The position numbers were made by a program, and so were the translations under genes. The notes beneath the pieces were generated by a model, which saw only the letters and a program-made list of their open reading frames with translations, did no database searches and was not told the DNA's origin. Positions 1 to 12,305 of a DNA stretch of 64,000 nt are shown here, in pieces. The stretch comes from Physella acuta (Eukaryota; Mollusca; Gastropoda; Physidae), in the NCBI RefSeq assembly GCF_028476545.1, contig NW_026732013.1:620001-684000 (forward strand), given 5' to 3'. Position 1 is the stretch's first letter. Every line of letters starts with the position of its first letter.

Positions 1-98
1 GGGGAAGAGTCTGGCTTTTTGTAACGATGTGTGACGGAGGGGAGGGGGGGGGGTAAAAATAGTTTTAAAAAGCGTGACGTCATTTATGGATGACCCCC
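1..98. mobile_element. MITE fragment, GGGTCATCC family (one end only)
   Basis: The first 98 bases match one end of a repeat family seen again at 41234-41635, 58955-59238 and 60419-60824. The shared signature is a G-rich stretch, then TAAAAAT, then GCGTGACGTCATTTATGG and GATGACCCC at the end. The rest of the element lies off the left edge. There is no coding capacity. The match is seen directly; the superfamily is not assigned. Confidence 0.6.
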
Positions 99-99
99 T

Positions 100-420
100 A
101 ACAAACAACAGAACACCACCCACAACTACCAGGCAACAAAACATCACAACTAACAGACACCTAACTACCATCCAGACACCAAATCACCACCCATAACAGA
201 CAGAAAAGCACTTCACAGTTAACAGACACCAAAACATCATCCACAACAAACAGACACCAAAACATCCACAGACAAAAAAAACGAAATCACCACCAATAAC
301 AGACAGCAAAACACCATAGTGAACACCAACATAGACACCATAGCATCACCCAGAGACAAGATATACTAAACACCACTCAGAGATGACACCACAACACCAC
401 CTACAGATAAAATAAAGCAG
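100..420. repeat. degenerate CA-rich tandem repeat
   Basis: A degenerate array built around ACAGACACCAAAACATCA, with units of roughly 20-30 bp that have drifted in both length and sequence. It is poorly homogenised compared with the arrays further right, so it is probably older. No gene is seen in it. Confidence 0.5.
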
Positions 421-775
421 CACCCACTGTTTGGAAGTGGGTTAAGTAAAGGTAAAGACGACAGGTAGGTATCTAGATGCTTAAAAGAAAGAACCGGGCC
501 ACTGCGGACAGCTGACAGACACACCGCTACAGTTGACAACAGACACAACTTACCTGCAGGCCATCATCATGTACCTACGTGTCAATTTGTGTCTTGATTT
601 AATTAAAAAAGTTTTAATTATAAAATATTGTCCACTAACCTGAGGGTGGATTAGACATCTGCATTGATCCTATACCTGTTAAGGTATGCGCTCAATCGAT
701 GACTTGTTCAACATAATAGATCAATACGACCTGCATTCTTTGGGCGTGAGTCGTACATAAAAATCAATGGACAGC

Positions 776-862
776 GGGAATTTTATTTCTCACACAGGCT
801 GTCGGTGGGAATTTTGTTTCTCACACATGCTGTCGGTGGGAATTTCGCTCCAACTTTACATT
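776..862. repeat. short tandem repeat, about 32-bp unit, nearly 3 copies
   Basis: The motif GGGAATTTTRTTTCTCACAC, followed by a spacer ending GCTGTCGGTG, occurs about three times just downstream (in gene orientation) of the CEP170-like exon at 933-1022. It is intronic and non-coding. Confidence 0.55.
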
Positions 863-932
863 GGCCGACGGGGGAATTTTACGTGGCTCACCCTCTGCTC
901 GACTTATTGTTTTAATTACTCATCCTACTTAC

Positions 933-3900
933 CCCGTTAGTGGTGCTAAGGTCCTTGACCTTGAAGCGATTGAGGTACAGGTCAAAGGTCAACACGGCGT
1001 GTCTCTTGTCTACAGACTGGGACTGTAAGTAAAGACAATTGAAACTGTGATCAACAACACGTCGTACAGAGAGATGTTTTATAGGGGAGACCAATGCTTC
1101 GTGGGGACGTCATTGCTTTGTAAGGGAGGCTAAAAGGAAGATAACGGTTTCCACAAAAATAATAGCTATTTAGTAGGAAGATAAGCTCTTTAAATTTCTT
1201 TACCAATGTGGAACAATATCATCAGTAATAAAATAAATTAGTCGTAAGACACTATTTTCTATACAGTACATGTTCTAGTACGAGTATTGTAAATAGCAAT
1301 TAAACAATCATCAGCAACCACAGCATTAACACCATATCTTACCAATAAAATCTACAGCATCACAACCACACCGTACAGATAAAGTCTACAGCATCACAAC
1401 CACACCGTACAGATAAAGTCTACAGCATCACAACCACACCGTACAGATAAAGTCTACAGCATCACAACCACACCGTACAGATAAAATCTACAGCATCACA
1501 ACCACACTGTGCCAATAAAGTCTACAGCATCACAACCACACCGTACAGATAAAATCTACAGCATCACAACCACACCGTACCAATAAAGTCTACAGCATCA
1601 CAACCACACCGTACCAATTAAGTCTACAGCACCACAACCACACCGTACAGATAAAGTCTACAGCATCACAACCACACCGTACAGATAAAGTCTACAGCAT
1701 CACAACCACACCGTACAGATAAAATCTACAGCATCACAACCACACCGTACCAATAAAGTCTACAGCATCACAACCACACCGTACCAATTAAGTCTACAGC
1801 ACCACAACCACACCGTACCAATTAAGTCTACAGCACCACAACCACAGCGTACCAATAAAATCTACAGCATCACAACCAAACCGTACCAATAAAGTCTACA
1901 GCATCACAACCACACCGTACCAATAAAGTCTACAGCAATACAAGCATATCACAAATATACTGTAAAATCATCTATAGCATCACACATACACGCACACACA
2001 CACACTGAAAAGTCAATTACAGAACCACACACACACACACTGAAAAGTCAACTACAGAACCACACACAAACACTGAAAAGTCAACTACAGAACCACACAC
2101 ACATACTGAAAAGTCAACTACAGAACCACACATATACACCCAGTGAAATGAAGTGTGTTTAAACCCTGACCGTCTGAGATTGATTGAAAGATTGACTGAG
2201 GTAAACAACCATTAGCATGTGTACCGTATGGCAAGCTGCCAGGTCATGTCTTCTGGTTCGTCAGATTTGTTGAAAACATTAAAATTTAAAGTGGAGTAGC
2301 AGACGGACAGCAAGCAGGGAATAAACTACCGTTAGGTCGCGAACCTCAAACGAATTCGTCCAGAATCTGTTCGTGTCTAACATAAGGTGGCACGGTTTTC
2401 CTGAACGGCTTGTGTAGGCAGTAGGAAATAAAATCGTTGGTTGAGACATGTTGAGACAGTGTAGACCTCAGTGACAATGCCCAGTGATCTAGCGCTGATT
2501 AGACTCAAACGTCTAGGACCCAACAATGCCCTGTGCCCAGAGTCTAGGACCCAACAATGCCCAGTGCCCAGACAATGTCAGAACATTCTCAAGCTAGGCC
2601 TCGATTGTTAAATACTGAATAAAGTTGCACAACGTAATTGCACATGGGAAAAAATACCAGCAGTCGTTTTTACATCATAGCCCTGGGGTCTCATTACAAA
2701 TCTAGACAAACACCAAATGTCATCACAGTTATTGGCCCCTGCACATCTTCACAAACATACATACATCCAGACAAGCAGCAAAGTTTTGCTAGTTATTTCC
2801 CCTGCATGTTACCCTCCAGACTGGCTGACAACTGGGTTCAGTTTGTTACGTTACCCAACACAAAACCACTGTCGAATGGCATGAAAGCCAGCAAACAAGT
2901 ATGAAAGCAGGCATACAAGTGTCAAAGTGTCGCGTCCTTGCTGGCGTTACATTGCCTACCTGTGTGCCAGTTACCTGGGCCTAATGAATGACAGACACGA
3001 GTGACGAATGATTTATTGAATGGTGACTTCAAACCACAGACCCACACACGAATCAGTTACACGCTAAATTTAACTTCAATACAACTGAATTTAAAAAATC
3101 AAGTGGCTTTTATTTTGTGCTGGGTATCTCAGCACAACACGAGAAAAGATTTTCGCTGACAATTTATTTTAAAGTTTTAATGTTGAGCTGGGCAGATATA
3201 GCTTATACAGTAGGTCAATGACAAACGTGGACAGTCTGTATACAACATCTGGTGCAGGAGGTAGAGGCAGACAAAACCACCTTCAGATACCCAGAGCTTT
3301 AGTAAAGCCGCATAGCTGGGCTTGTGGTAAGGCTCCAATGAATGGTCGGCACACACACGGCTAGTTTAACCACTGATATTCCCTATAGATAGACACCAGT
3401 ATGTAGATCTCGGTTGGAAAGGACAGTATTTCGTCTCATTGACAGCACTGAAAGTACAAAGCCCGGCTGATATCTTGTAATTATAATGTGCAACACATCT
3501 CCATAACAATTTAAGTTTATCAGCAGTTTCAAACTGTCATATTATCGCAAATAAAGCGCAACTTGTCTGTTTAACCAAAATATAACGTTGAAGATAATTC
3601 ATTTAAAAAAGCAAATAACCAATTAGCCAGTCGTTAGCGGCATACCTCGGCCAGCACATACCTAGGCTAATGTGTTTATAGACTTGACTGGCTCCTGGGT
3701 ATAAGATAGCAGGGGAGAGACACAAAATCTTACAAACGGCCCAAACTTTGTACACCCCTACATCAACTTACCAACAGTAAGGTCCATATAACAAACACGT
3801 CTGTACACATTGTCTAGTTCCTACATCAACTTACCAACAGTAAGGTCCATATAACAAAAGTATGTAGACATTGTCTAGTTCCTACATCAACTTACCAACA

Positions 3901-6900
3901 GTAAGGTCCATATAACAAAAGTATGTACACATTGTCTAGTTCCTACATCAACTTACCAACAGTAAGGTCCATATAACAAAAGTATGTACACATTGTCTAG
4001 TTCCTACATCAACTTACCAACAGTAAGGTCCATATAACAAAAGTATGTAGACATTGTCTAGTTCCGACATCAACTTACCAACAGTAAGGTCCATATAACA
4101 AAAGTATGTAGACATTGTCTAGTTCCGACATCAACTTACCAACAGTAAGGTCCATATAACAAACTTCCGTACAAAGGTCCATATAACAAACGTCTGTGCA
4201 CGTTATACAGGGGAAGTGACCGGCGTTGTGTGATATCACATGCACCGATTATGTCATTACATCCTATAGCTTCCACCTACAGATAGTCACACAAGACTGA
4301 AGCGTATCTTAGGTCCACCTACAGATAGTCACACAAGACTGGAGCGTATCTTAGGTCCACCTACAGATAGTCACACAAGACTGGAGCGTATCTTAGGTCC
4401 ACCTACAGATAGTCACACAAGACTGGAGCGTATCTTAGGTCCACCTACAGATAGTCACACAAGACTGGAGCGTATCTTAGGTCCACCTACAGATAGTCAC
4501 ACAAGACTGGAGCGTATCTTAGGTCCACCTACAGATAGTCACACAAGACTGGAGCGTATCTTAGGTCCACCTACAGATAGTCACACAAGACTGGAGTGTA
4601 TCTTAGGTCCACCTACAGATAGTCACACAAGACTGGAGCGTATCTTAGGTCCACCTACAGATAGTCACACAAGACTGGAGCGTATCTTAGGTCCACCTAC
4701 AGATAGTCACACAAGACTGGAGCGTATCTTAGGTCCACCTACAGATAGTCACACAAGACTGGAGCGTATCTTAGGTCCACCTACAGATAGTCACACAAGA
4801 CTGGAGCGTATCTTAGGTCCACCTACAGATAGTCACACAAGACTGGAGCGTATCTTAGGTCCACCTACAGATAGTCACACAAGACTGGAGCGTATCTTAG
4901 GTCCACCTACAGATAGTCACACAAGACTGGAGCGTATCGTAGGTCCACCTACAGATAGTCACACAAGACTGGAGCGTATCTTAGGTCCACCTACAGATAG
5001 TCACACAAGACTGGAGCGTATCTTAGGTCCACCTACAGATAGTCACACAAGACTGGAGCGTATCTTAGGTCCACCTACAGATAGTCACACAAGACTAGAG
5101 CGTATCTTAGGATACACGAACCTCACAGCAAACTGCGCTGTGCCAATAGCGAAAAGAGAAAATCAATCGATTTCACCTGTAAGGTATCGATAATCGAACT
5201 ATCGCCCAGCACTTTACATGCGCGACCCACTAACAAATCAAACTGATCAAATCGATATCGGTTTAAATACACGGGCCCTGGACCGGTGCCGCTATCTACA
5301 CCAATTTTAAATGTATGCTTCCATTCAGGCGGAAACAGATTTACCTGCATGGGCTATCGGCTCTGTCCTGGTCGTATTCAACTGGCGGGGACCAACTGAG
5401 TGATATTCGACTGGTGACAGCGGCTAAACCTACTGGCCGGCTTGATAAGTTTCTTATAGAAACTACCTTCAATAACACAGCAAACCAACACAGTCGGTCA
5501 ACTCAGTATGTCAGCACAGTAGATCAGCACAGTATGTCAGCACAGCAGGCTAGCACAGCAGACTAGCACAGTAAGCTAGCACAGTAGGTTCACACAGTAG
5601 GTTAGCGCAGTAGGTCAACAAAGTAGGTTCACACAGTAGGTCCATACAGTAGTTCAGCACAGTAGGTCATTACAGTAGGTCAGCACAGTAAGTCAGCACG
5701 GCAGGCTAGCACAGTAGGTCAATACAGTAGTTTAACACAGTAAGCTAGCAAAGTAGGTCAAAACAGTAGGTCAAAACATTAGGTCAACACAGTAGGTCAC
5801 AATAGTAGGTCAGTACAGTGATGGCCAGACCAGGCTTTTTACCTAAGGACACTCACCTTGTGTCGGGTGTGCAGTGTGGACGTCAAACATACCAACATGC
5901 GTTGGTCCGTCCACAAGGTTATGTAATGGTCATAAGTGTGCAGTCACCCAAGATGCGTTGATCCGTCTATAACGCTATGTATTGGTCACAACAGTGCATT
6001 CACCCTACACGCGCTACAATAGGTTTAACAACGCCACAGGTCTATGATCGATTGGGTGGTATACTTTACGTGACACTGAAGGCATTCAACAAGATAAACA
6101 CATAAAAAAGTGTAATTAGGTGTTGACGAGGTTGGGTTTTAACTGAGTTATTTCCCTTGTATAAAGAAGAGACGACGTGTTGCGGGTTCAGGCAGCTAGA
6201 TTTACCAATGAACAATTTGAACAAAATTACAAAGGTCTGGTCTGCCTGTCTCAGATTCGATTCTAGTATCCAGTGCTAGAGGGAGGTGGGTACTAGGTGC
6301 AGGTTAGTAAGAGACTTGCTATTATTGCTGGTTAGGGACGGGAGGTTTGCTGTAAGTGCTTAGGTAGAGGCTTGCTAAAAGGGCTGGCTAGTGACTAAAT
6401 GGGCTGACTAGCGAGAGGCTTGCTATAAGGGCTTAGATAGAGGCTTGCTATAAGGGCTTAGGGAGAGGCTTGCTAACATGGCTTAGGGAGAAGCCTGCTT
6501 TAAGGGCTGGCTATAAGACCAGTGAACGAAAACTTCCTAGTCAGGCTAATGAAGGCTTCTGGCATCGCCTCGAGTAAATCTCCAGTGGTCGACATTTGGC
6601 CACATGGCTGTCTGGCATTAAACGAGTTACAGCGTGATGCCACAGCCTTCAGGTTAGACAAGAAGAAACCAGCCTTGGTAGAACGTAAACAAGTCACAGT
6701 CTCATCTTTTAATCGTGTGTCCAGAGACTGACAACTGTACAGCAGGAATTAAATGTAAGGTCAAGTTGAATGGATTTATTCAGGTCAATGTACATGTTAT
6801 TATCGTCAATGTTAATGTATTAATTACGACCAATGTGATTGTATTAATTAAGGTCAATTCTAATAGCTAGCAAAACAATTATAAACAGTAAAAACTTATG

Positions 6901-7702
6901 GGACTGGGTGGGGGTGGAGGGTCGTGTGAATCACGAAATAAATTTCGGGAAATTACAAGATCAACCTTCACAAACTAGAGCTGTAGCGTAACTATCAAAC
7001 ACGAATCAAATGTTTCTTTTTTTTTCTCGTATGTAATTTTAGCCTACAAAAGAGACGTAGAGAAACAATCACTTTATAAACCTAGACAAAACAAAGTAGC
7101 CAGGTAATAATATGTCACAGCCTTGTTTTTCAAGGGATTACATGGTTTTCAAAAGGGATGACACTAACAAATAGGTTTAATAGATTGTATCACTGCCTGT
7201 AATTACTGGCGGAGTAATGGGCTGAAATATACGACTTTTTTTTACGATAACTTATCATTTCTTCCTACATGAGATGTGGGAAACCATACTTGTTGCTGGG
7301 GAAACACTTCGTAAGTTGAAACTATATTTTCATGTCAGGCGTCATAAAACCATGTTGTTTTATCATGTGATGTCCTCCATAAAACCATTGGTCTTACAGA
7401 AGGGAAGCACACACTGAAAGGTGGAATTGTGCACATATTGATACCACCACCAAAGTACACTGACTTGGTACTTAAATCAGTTAGAGCCCCCCAATGTGTA
7501 ATTTGTACACAAATCAATACCACCCCCAATGTGTACTTTGTACACAAATCAATACCACCCCCAATATGGACTTGTTACTTACCGCCAGAACGACATCACA
7601 CTCCTCTCTCCCGAGGAACAACATCGTCTTTGGCAAACGGAACTTCTGACCGTGGGCGTCCACAAGGTACCAGTGGTCCTGCTGCAGCTGGTCTTCGCCC
7701 TC
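933..7702 (-). CDS. CEP170: CEP170-like centrosomal protein, FHA-domain exons (partial gene)
   Basis: Two minus-strand exons encode most of an FHA domain that closely follows the N-terminus of CEP170, a centrosome and microtubule-associated protein of the mother centriole. Exon 7583-7702 (120 nt, phase 0 at both ends) lies between acceptor TTTTCAG and donor GTAAGT and encodes 40 residues including HWYLVDAHGQKFRLP and LGREECDVVLA. Exon 933-1022 (90 nt, phase 0) lies between acceptor ACTTACAG and donor GTAAGT and encodes 30 residues including SQSVDKRHAVLTF, KVKDLSTTNG. Human CEP170 has the same order: a WFLV start, GRDDCELMLQ, SVDKQHAV, VKDLGSLNG. The FHA phosphopeptide-binding signature (GR, S/H, NG) is present. 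The intron between the exons is about 6.6 kb and packed with minisatellites. The remaining exons lie off the left edge; the start is uncertain (see 9190-9300). CEP170 versus CEP170B cannot be separated from 70 residues. Confidence 0.8.
1339..1937. repeat. minisatellite, 34-bp unit, about 18 copies
   Basis: Tandem unit containing TCTACAGCATCACAACCACA and a variable GTACAGATAAAG or GTACCAATAAAG part. Two or three variant types are interspersed, which suggests repeated unequal exchange or slippage. It lies in the intron side of the CEP170-like gene, upstream of exon 933-1022. Confidence 0.9.
1988..2135. repeat. minisatellite with embedded (CA)n, about 36-bp unit, 4 copies
   Basis: Each unit has CTGAAAAGTCAACTACAGAA followed by a CCACACACAC tract of variable length. 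Non-coding. Confidence 0.8.
2210..3757. other. unannotated intronic stretch
   Basis: Unique-looking AT-moderate DNA within the large CEP170-like intron. A short near-duplicate of GTCTAGGACCCAACAATGCC occurs around 2510-2570. No conserved coding exon, RNA gene or transposon could be recognised. Confidence 0.5.
3758..4165. repeat. minisatellite, 61-bp unit, about 7 copies
   Basis: Unit contains CATCAACTTACCAACAGTAA, GGTCCATATAACAAAAGTAT and ACATTGTCTAGTTCC. The copies are nearly identical; the first and last diverge. A partial extra GGTCCATATAACAAAC follows to about 4206. Confidence 0.9.
4272..5111. repeat. minisatellite, 42-bp unit, 20 copies, highly homogeneous
   Basis: Exactly 840 bp of a 42-bp unit containing TCCACCTACAGATAGTCACA and CAAGACTGGAGCGTATCTTA. 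Only a few single-base variants are visible, so it is recently expanded or homogenised. 42 is a multiple of 3, yet no host coding frame is supported. Confidence 0.95.
5490..5822. repeat. degenerate short tandem repeat, about 11-12 bp
   Basis: Runs of variants of CACAGTAGGTCAG and CACAGTAGGTTAG, strongly diverged. Non-coding, intronic. Confidence 0.75.
6340..6512. repeat. degenerate tandem repeat, about 26-31 bp
   Basis: Several diverged copies of GAGGCTTGCTATAAGGGCTT. The flanking 5823-6339 and 6513-7424 hold no feature that I can support; two short opposed open frames at 6500-6731 have no recognisable similarity. Confidence 0.6.
7425..7572. repeat. short tandem repeat immediately past the FHA exon donor
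   Basis: About four partial copies of GTACACAAATCAATACCACC, with CCCAATGTGTA spacers, end five bases from the GTAAGT donor of the exon at 7583-7702. The array therefore abuts a splice site. Confidence 0.7.
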
Positions 7703-7765
7703 CTGAAAATAAGAGGCCAAGTGAGAAACTGTGGGGAGTAATAATGTGGCTACAGCCGTCTTTGT

Positions 7766-7905
7766 GGATATCCATCAGGTGGATTCTGTACAGAGTACAG
7801 TGGCTAAAGTATCCATCAGATGGATTCTGTACAGAGGACAGTGGCTAAAGTATCCATCAGATGGATTCTGTACAGATGACACTGGCTAAAGTATCCATCA
7901 GACGC
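7766..7905. repeat. minisatellite, about 41-bp unit, 3-4 copies
   Basis: Unit contains AGTATCCATCAGATGGATTC and TGTACAGAGGACAGTGGCTA. Each unit holds a CCATCAGATGG imperfect palindrome. Lies just upstream of the FHA exon on the minus strand. Confidence 0.8.
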
Positions 7906-8185
7906 AGCAGTATACACTGAGATGACTGGTTAATTGTTGAAATGTGTGTAAAGTTGATACTTTGAAAACAGCTGTACGATCCAACCGTTTCTATGGTGGC
8001 GGCATAAAGCGATTTCTACAACTTAAGTGTTGTATTTTCATCAGTTTCAAGAGGCCATTTCAATTTTAAATCACATCAAGTCAAGTAGTTAAGTATTGCT
8101 GGTCTAGGTATCAGCATCTTTGTGGAAGAGCATCTGTGTTTACCTGATGACCATTCTATAAGAACAACATAGTGATACATAGGAT

Positions 8186-8455
8186 ATGTACTCCCTGCTA
8201 GACTTCAACAGTCTAGGATAATTGTATTCCCTGCTAGATTTATCAGATCTAGGATAATTGTAATATTCCCTGCTCGACTTCAACAGGTCTAGGATAATTG
8301 TATTCCTACTAGACTTTATCATTTCTAAGATAATTGTATTCCCTGCTAGGCATCAGATCTAGGATAATTGTATTCCCTGCTAGACTTCATACGACCTAAA
8401 ATAATTGTAATAATCCCCGCTAGGCTTCATCAGATCTAGGATAATTGTAATATTC
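8186..8455. repeat. minisatellite, about 37-bp unit, 7-8 copies
   Basis: Diverged copies of TATTCCCTGCTAGACTTCAT plus CAGATCTAGGATAATTGTAA. Non-coding, between the FHA exon and the candidate first exon. Confidence 0.8.
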
Positions 8456-9189
8456 ATACATAGTTGACCGATGCAGCCACGAGTTAACACAGAGACGTGT
8501 ATGCTTGATAGACCTTGGTGTAATTGCTGGTGTTATTGCTCGTGTTAACATTCTATTGCAATGTACACAACAATTAGTGAATATTCTCATGAATGCACCT
8601 TTTATTTGAAGGCGGATGGGTTTATATGATAAAGATAATAAGATGGTTTATAAATGAGAAGGATATAATAAACCACATTGTGGGATGAAATGTGGGACAC
8701 ACAAGCTATCATTTGCAGTGGCCGAGGGAGGGGGGGGGGGGGTGTTGAAAGATGGGAGATAACCACACGTATTATGGGACATGTCATGAACGCAGCTGTA
8801 CAGAAACACGGAGGTGTAGAGACAAGTGAGAGAGAGAGAGAGGGGGGGGGGAGGTTGCATGGGTTGCATGTAGAGATTGCTAGGGGATGCGGTTATGATG
8901 CATGCAATGACCGGGAAAATCAGTTAAAAATTCTGCGACCAGGGAGTGATAAGGTATGTGTCGTCACAAAACTAGCATTGAGACCACCCCATCTAGTATG
9001 TGCTGTCCTAGCTAAGACAATATGCGTGATTCGTGTAACTTGTAACGATCTACTGGGTATATCAATATTATGTGTATGTGTGTTAATATATATATTTATT
9101 ACCAATCTAGCTAAACCAAAGGTATGTCATAACGAACTAGATCAGTTACAAGAGAAAGCCGAATGCACGGCCATGCAAGAGAGACCGAC

Positions 9190-9300
9190 CTTTCTGCCTA
9201 CAGTGGCCACCAGCAGATGGATGTGGTGGCGTGACTGGACTCCGTATTTCTCGTGAAGCTTCTCCAGCAGGTACTGGGCTTTTTGACGGATTTTATCCAT
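9190..9300 (-). CDS. candidate first coding exon of the CEP170-like gene
   Basis: On the minus strand an ATG at 9300 sits in a strong context (A at -3, G at +4) and follows an in-frame TGA 15 nt upstream. It opens a 52-codon frame beginning MDKIRQKAQYLLEKLHEKYG, which has coding-like composition and a GC-rich third position like the FHA exon downstream. Ending at donor AAG|GTCGGT (position 9190) gives 37 residues in phase 0, which joins in frame to the phase-0 exon at 7702, 1.5 kb downstream. Other phase-0 GT sites within the frame are possible. The donor is not ideal and I recognise no homologue, so assignment to this gene is inference from position, strand and phase. It may be a chance frame. 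Confidence 0.35.
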
Positions 9301-9341
9301 GCTGGCTGGCTCTCATGGCCGTCCACAGGGCTAGAGCTTAT

Positions 9342-9680
9342 ATCCCATTCAGTGAGCACATATCACATGTCTAAGTTCTGATCCCGTGAGCGCATATTTC
9401 ATGTCTATATCTGATCCCGTGAGCACATATCACATGTCTATAACTGATCCCGTGAGCACATATCACATGTCTATAACTGATCCCGTGAGCACATATCACA
9501 TGTCTATATCTGATCTAATGAGCACATATTACATGCCCAAAATCTAGTCAAATGAGCACATATTACACGTCTAAGATATGCTCCCGTGAGCACATATCAC
9601 ATGTCTAAGATATCGTCAAATGAGCACATATTACATAGATATGTTTATAATCTGGTCCAACGAGCGAATATCACGTCTCA
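9342..9680. repeat. minisatellite, about 33-bp unit, about 10 copies
   Basis: Unit contains GTGAGCACATATCACATGTC and TATAACTGATCCC. The rightmost copies are diverged. It starts about 40 bp upstream (minus-strand sense) of the candidate first exon. Confidence 0.85.
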
Positions 9681-9689
9681 ATTGTCTAA

Positions 9690-12305
9690 ATATTCAAGCA
9701 CCAAATCAACCCACGAGAATACACAGCGCTATCACTGAACACTACGCGATGTCTGTCTTGGAGCAACTGGCAAGCTATTGCATCTGATAAATGAGTAACA
9801 CACAAATACAGGCATCTCTGCGATATAGGCTACATGTAAAGAAAGGTTATGAAACATTATGACCACTGACCATCTTGCGGTAAACAACAACAGTAATGAC
9901 TATAGCATCAAAACGCAAAATCAATCTCATTGAAAGAAAGAGTGGGACTCTATAAAACGCTTAAATCAATCACAAAGTTTTGCTCGTTTCAACAACAGCA
10001 TCCAAAACGTTATTCGAGTAACAAATTACATCAACCGACACGAAATCATTTCCGTTAAGGTGTGCTAATAGGGGGAAAGTAACTACTATTTTACTAGGTT
10101 AATCCATAAAAATGCGGGCATTCTTACCATCCATGAACTGAATGTTTCACTGTAACCAATGCCGAGACCAACAATCCTCAGAACACACGGCCATGCTGTA
10201 GTTCGTCACCCAGTAGAAACAAAACAACCCATTGACGGGCACGGGATGGAGGGAAAGATCGGGGGATAGACAGGGTGGAGGAACAAGGCCACGCGCAACA
10301 TGCCGCGTCCCGGGGTCCCTGAATCAATGATGACTGGGTGACTCAACCGGCAATCAATTTCTTTTGTTGCTCCTTGCACTCCTCAACTTTTCACGGCTCA
10401 TTCTTTCCGGGACCGTCTATCTGGGGTGGGGTGGGGGGAGGGGGCTTTTCACGGCTCATTCTTTCTAGACCAGTCTATCTAGGTGGTATTACATGTGAGA
10501 AAACATTTCATGACCCCGCCATCCTAGGTAGGACAACTATGTCAAATCCACCAGATCAGCGAAATGCGTGACTCGGTGGTGTAGAGACTTAAGTTGATCC
10601 TAAGATGTAGCGTCACGTGATTACCGTCACTATGAAGTAAAGGCGGCGATTGATTTACTATGTCTGTATCGATATACAGGTTGTCAGAGCATTATTTTCT
10701 TTTTCAAGCCAAATAATAATATTGAAATAATCTAACATATTTTTTATACGATGGGGAATAATACTTTATGTAGGCCTGTAATTACCGTTAATAATTAACG
10801 ACGATTAAGCACTAAAATCAATCAATGTCCCAGTTATCCCGCACTGGGCCTGGTGTGAAGCACATTGTATTTCCAGTGAACACAACAGTTGCATCATAAC
10901 GTTACAAACAGGATAACATCTCACTGTTAACAAATCCCTTGGAAAACAAATCCCATGAAGTGGTTAGCGTGCATGGAGCAAATCGCCCATAGGTGTACAG
11001 ACAAGTGTACAGATAAATGAGTCAACTTCAGGGACAACAATACGGCGCTGATCAACCCTGTCTAGAGTCACCAATCGCTTGACAGCCACAGAAATCAGCT
11101 TGAATGGCAGGTTTGAATGCATGGATCTAATCGCTGCGCGTCTATTCACTTGCTCGTTACCTTTCCTTTTCTGTTTGACGGAACTTGCCCCCCCCCCCCC
11201 TCCCGTACCAGGTTTGTCATCGTCAAAACGGTCCAGTGAATAACGACTCATTACATACCAGCTCTTCGGGCCGGCCGATTCGTAATTGACAAGTGAAGAC
11301 TAGAATAGTGCATCGAACATGCTATATTCACATTGACGTCAGCTGCATTTATAACACGAGAAAGTTCGGAGTTGAGTTATTAAAAAATGAGATTTTATAA
11401 GCTGAGATATTGAGAGTAGAGGTTTAAATAGCCGGGATTGTATTAACAGACAGTTGACTATATGGCGGGACACATACATAACGCGACACATACACAGAGG
11501 GGCACATACACAGCAGGGCATATAAACAATGCAGCAGTCAAACAATGAGGAACAAACAAAAGCGAATGAAGCGCCCACGCTCTCCAAACCTGTAAATAAA
11601 TCCTATGAAATAAAACTCCAATTTCGCCTCAGATGAAAGAAATACACACATGGAATCAGAAGTAAGACTTGAATTCATAAAGACGTTTCACATATGGCAT
11701 GTTAATTGCCATTGTCCCCACCATCAACAGCTCCTCCACTGAAGAATGTCTCAAAGCTTGCATGGCAAGGTTATGTAGAAATGGGACATGTCTATTTATA
11801 CCGCACTACCGTGATACATATGATTTAAATGCAGCCCATACTAGCAACAACAGCAGCATGTATTTGGATACCCTCTGCTAGGGACAATGAATCTTCTAGC
11901 ACATCTGCACACAATAAAGCCCGGAAGACCTACAACAACAGTGTCAGTACCAAAGCCATGGTGTTGTCTATACGCACCAGGTCCGGGAACATCAGTTCAG
12001 CCTGACCATGGTTTTTACTTCATGTCTGAACAACTTAAACACCTTTATAATACACAGCTGTCGATAAACTTATGATAGACGTCGAATTTTATGGATGTAA
12101 AAAAATGCAAGTAACTGTGTGATCAAAGAGCAGGAAATCTTATGAGTTCACTCACCAAGCCTGTTCCCTCCACCCACGGTACTCAATTACCTCACAGCAG
12201 GCAGGGACTAATCTCTCAAAACTTGAGTACAATCTCGCCGGGGGGGGGGGGGGGCGGGGGGCTACACCCAGCACAGACTTTCAAAAACTTAAAGATGGTA
12301 GGGAA
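9690..12305. other. gene-free stretch with small duplications and a G-run
   Basis: No supported gene. CTTTTCACGGCTCATTCTTT is duplicated at about 10387-10470, and there are C/G homopolymers near 11190 and 12240. A 95-codon minus frame (10964-11251) begins MSRYSLDRFDDDKPG but depends on a poly-C tract and matches no family known to me. Confidence 0.45.

Noticed and set aside
500-560. Possible further CEP170 exon with donor GCAG|GTAAGT on the minus strand near 553
   Set aside because: The upstream frame does not read like the expected FHA continuation; a lone donor-like site is not enough.
4272-5111. Regular direct repeats considered as a CRISPR array
   Set aside because: No variable spacers; it is a pure head-to-tail tandem array in animal DNA.
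5123-5350. 75-codon minus frame at the edge of the 42-bp array
   Set aside because: No recognised domain; it overlaps an opposing frame of similar length and has no splice support.
8678-9256. 192-codon plus frame
   Set aside because: Runs through G-runs and opposite the better candidate exon at 9190-9300; no homology seen.
10964-11251. 95-codon minus frame beginning MSRYSLDRF
   Set aside because: Composition is plausible but a poly-C tract makes the Gly run, and no family or splice partner could be recognised.
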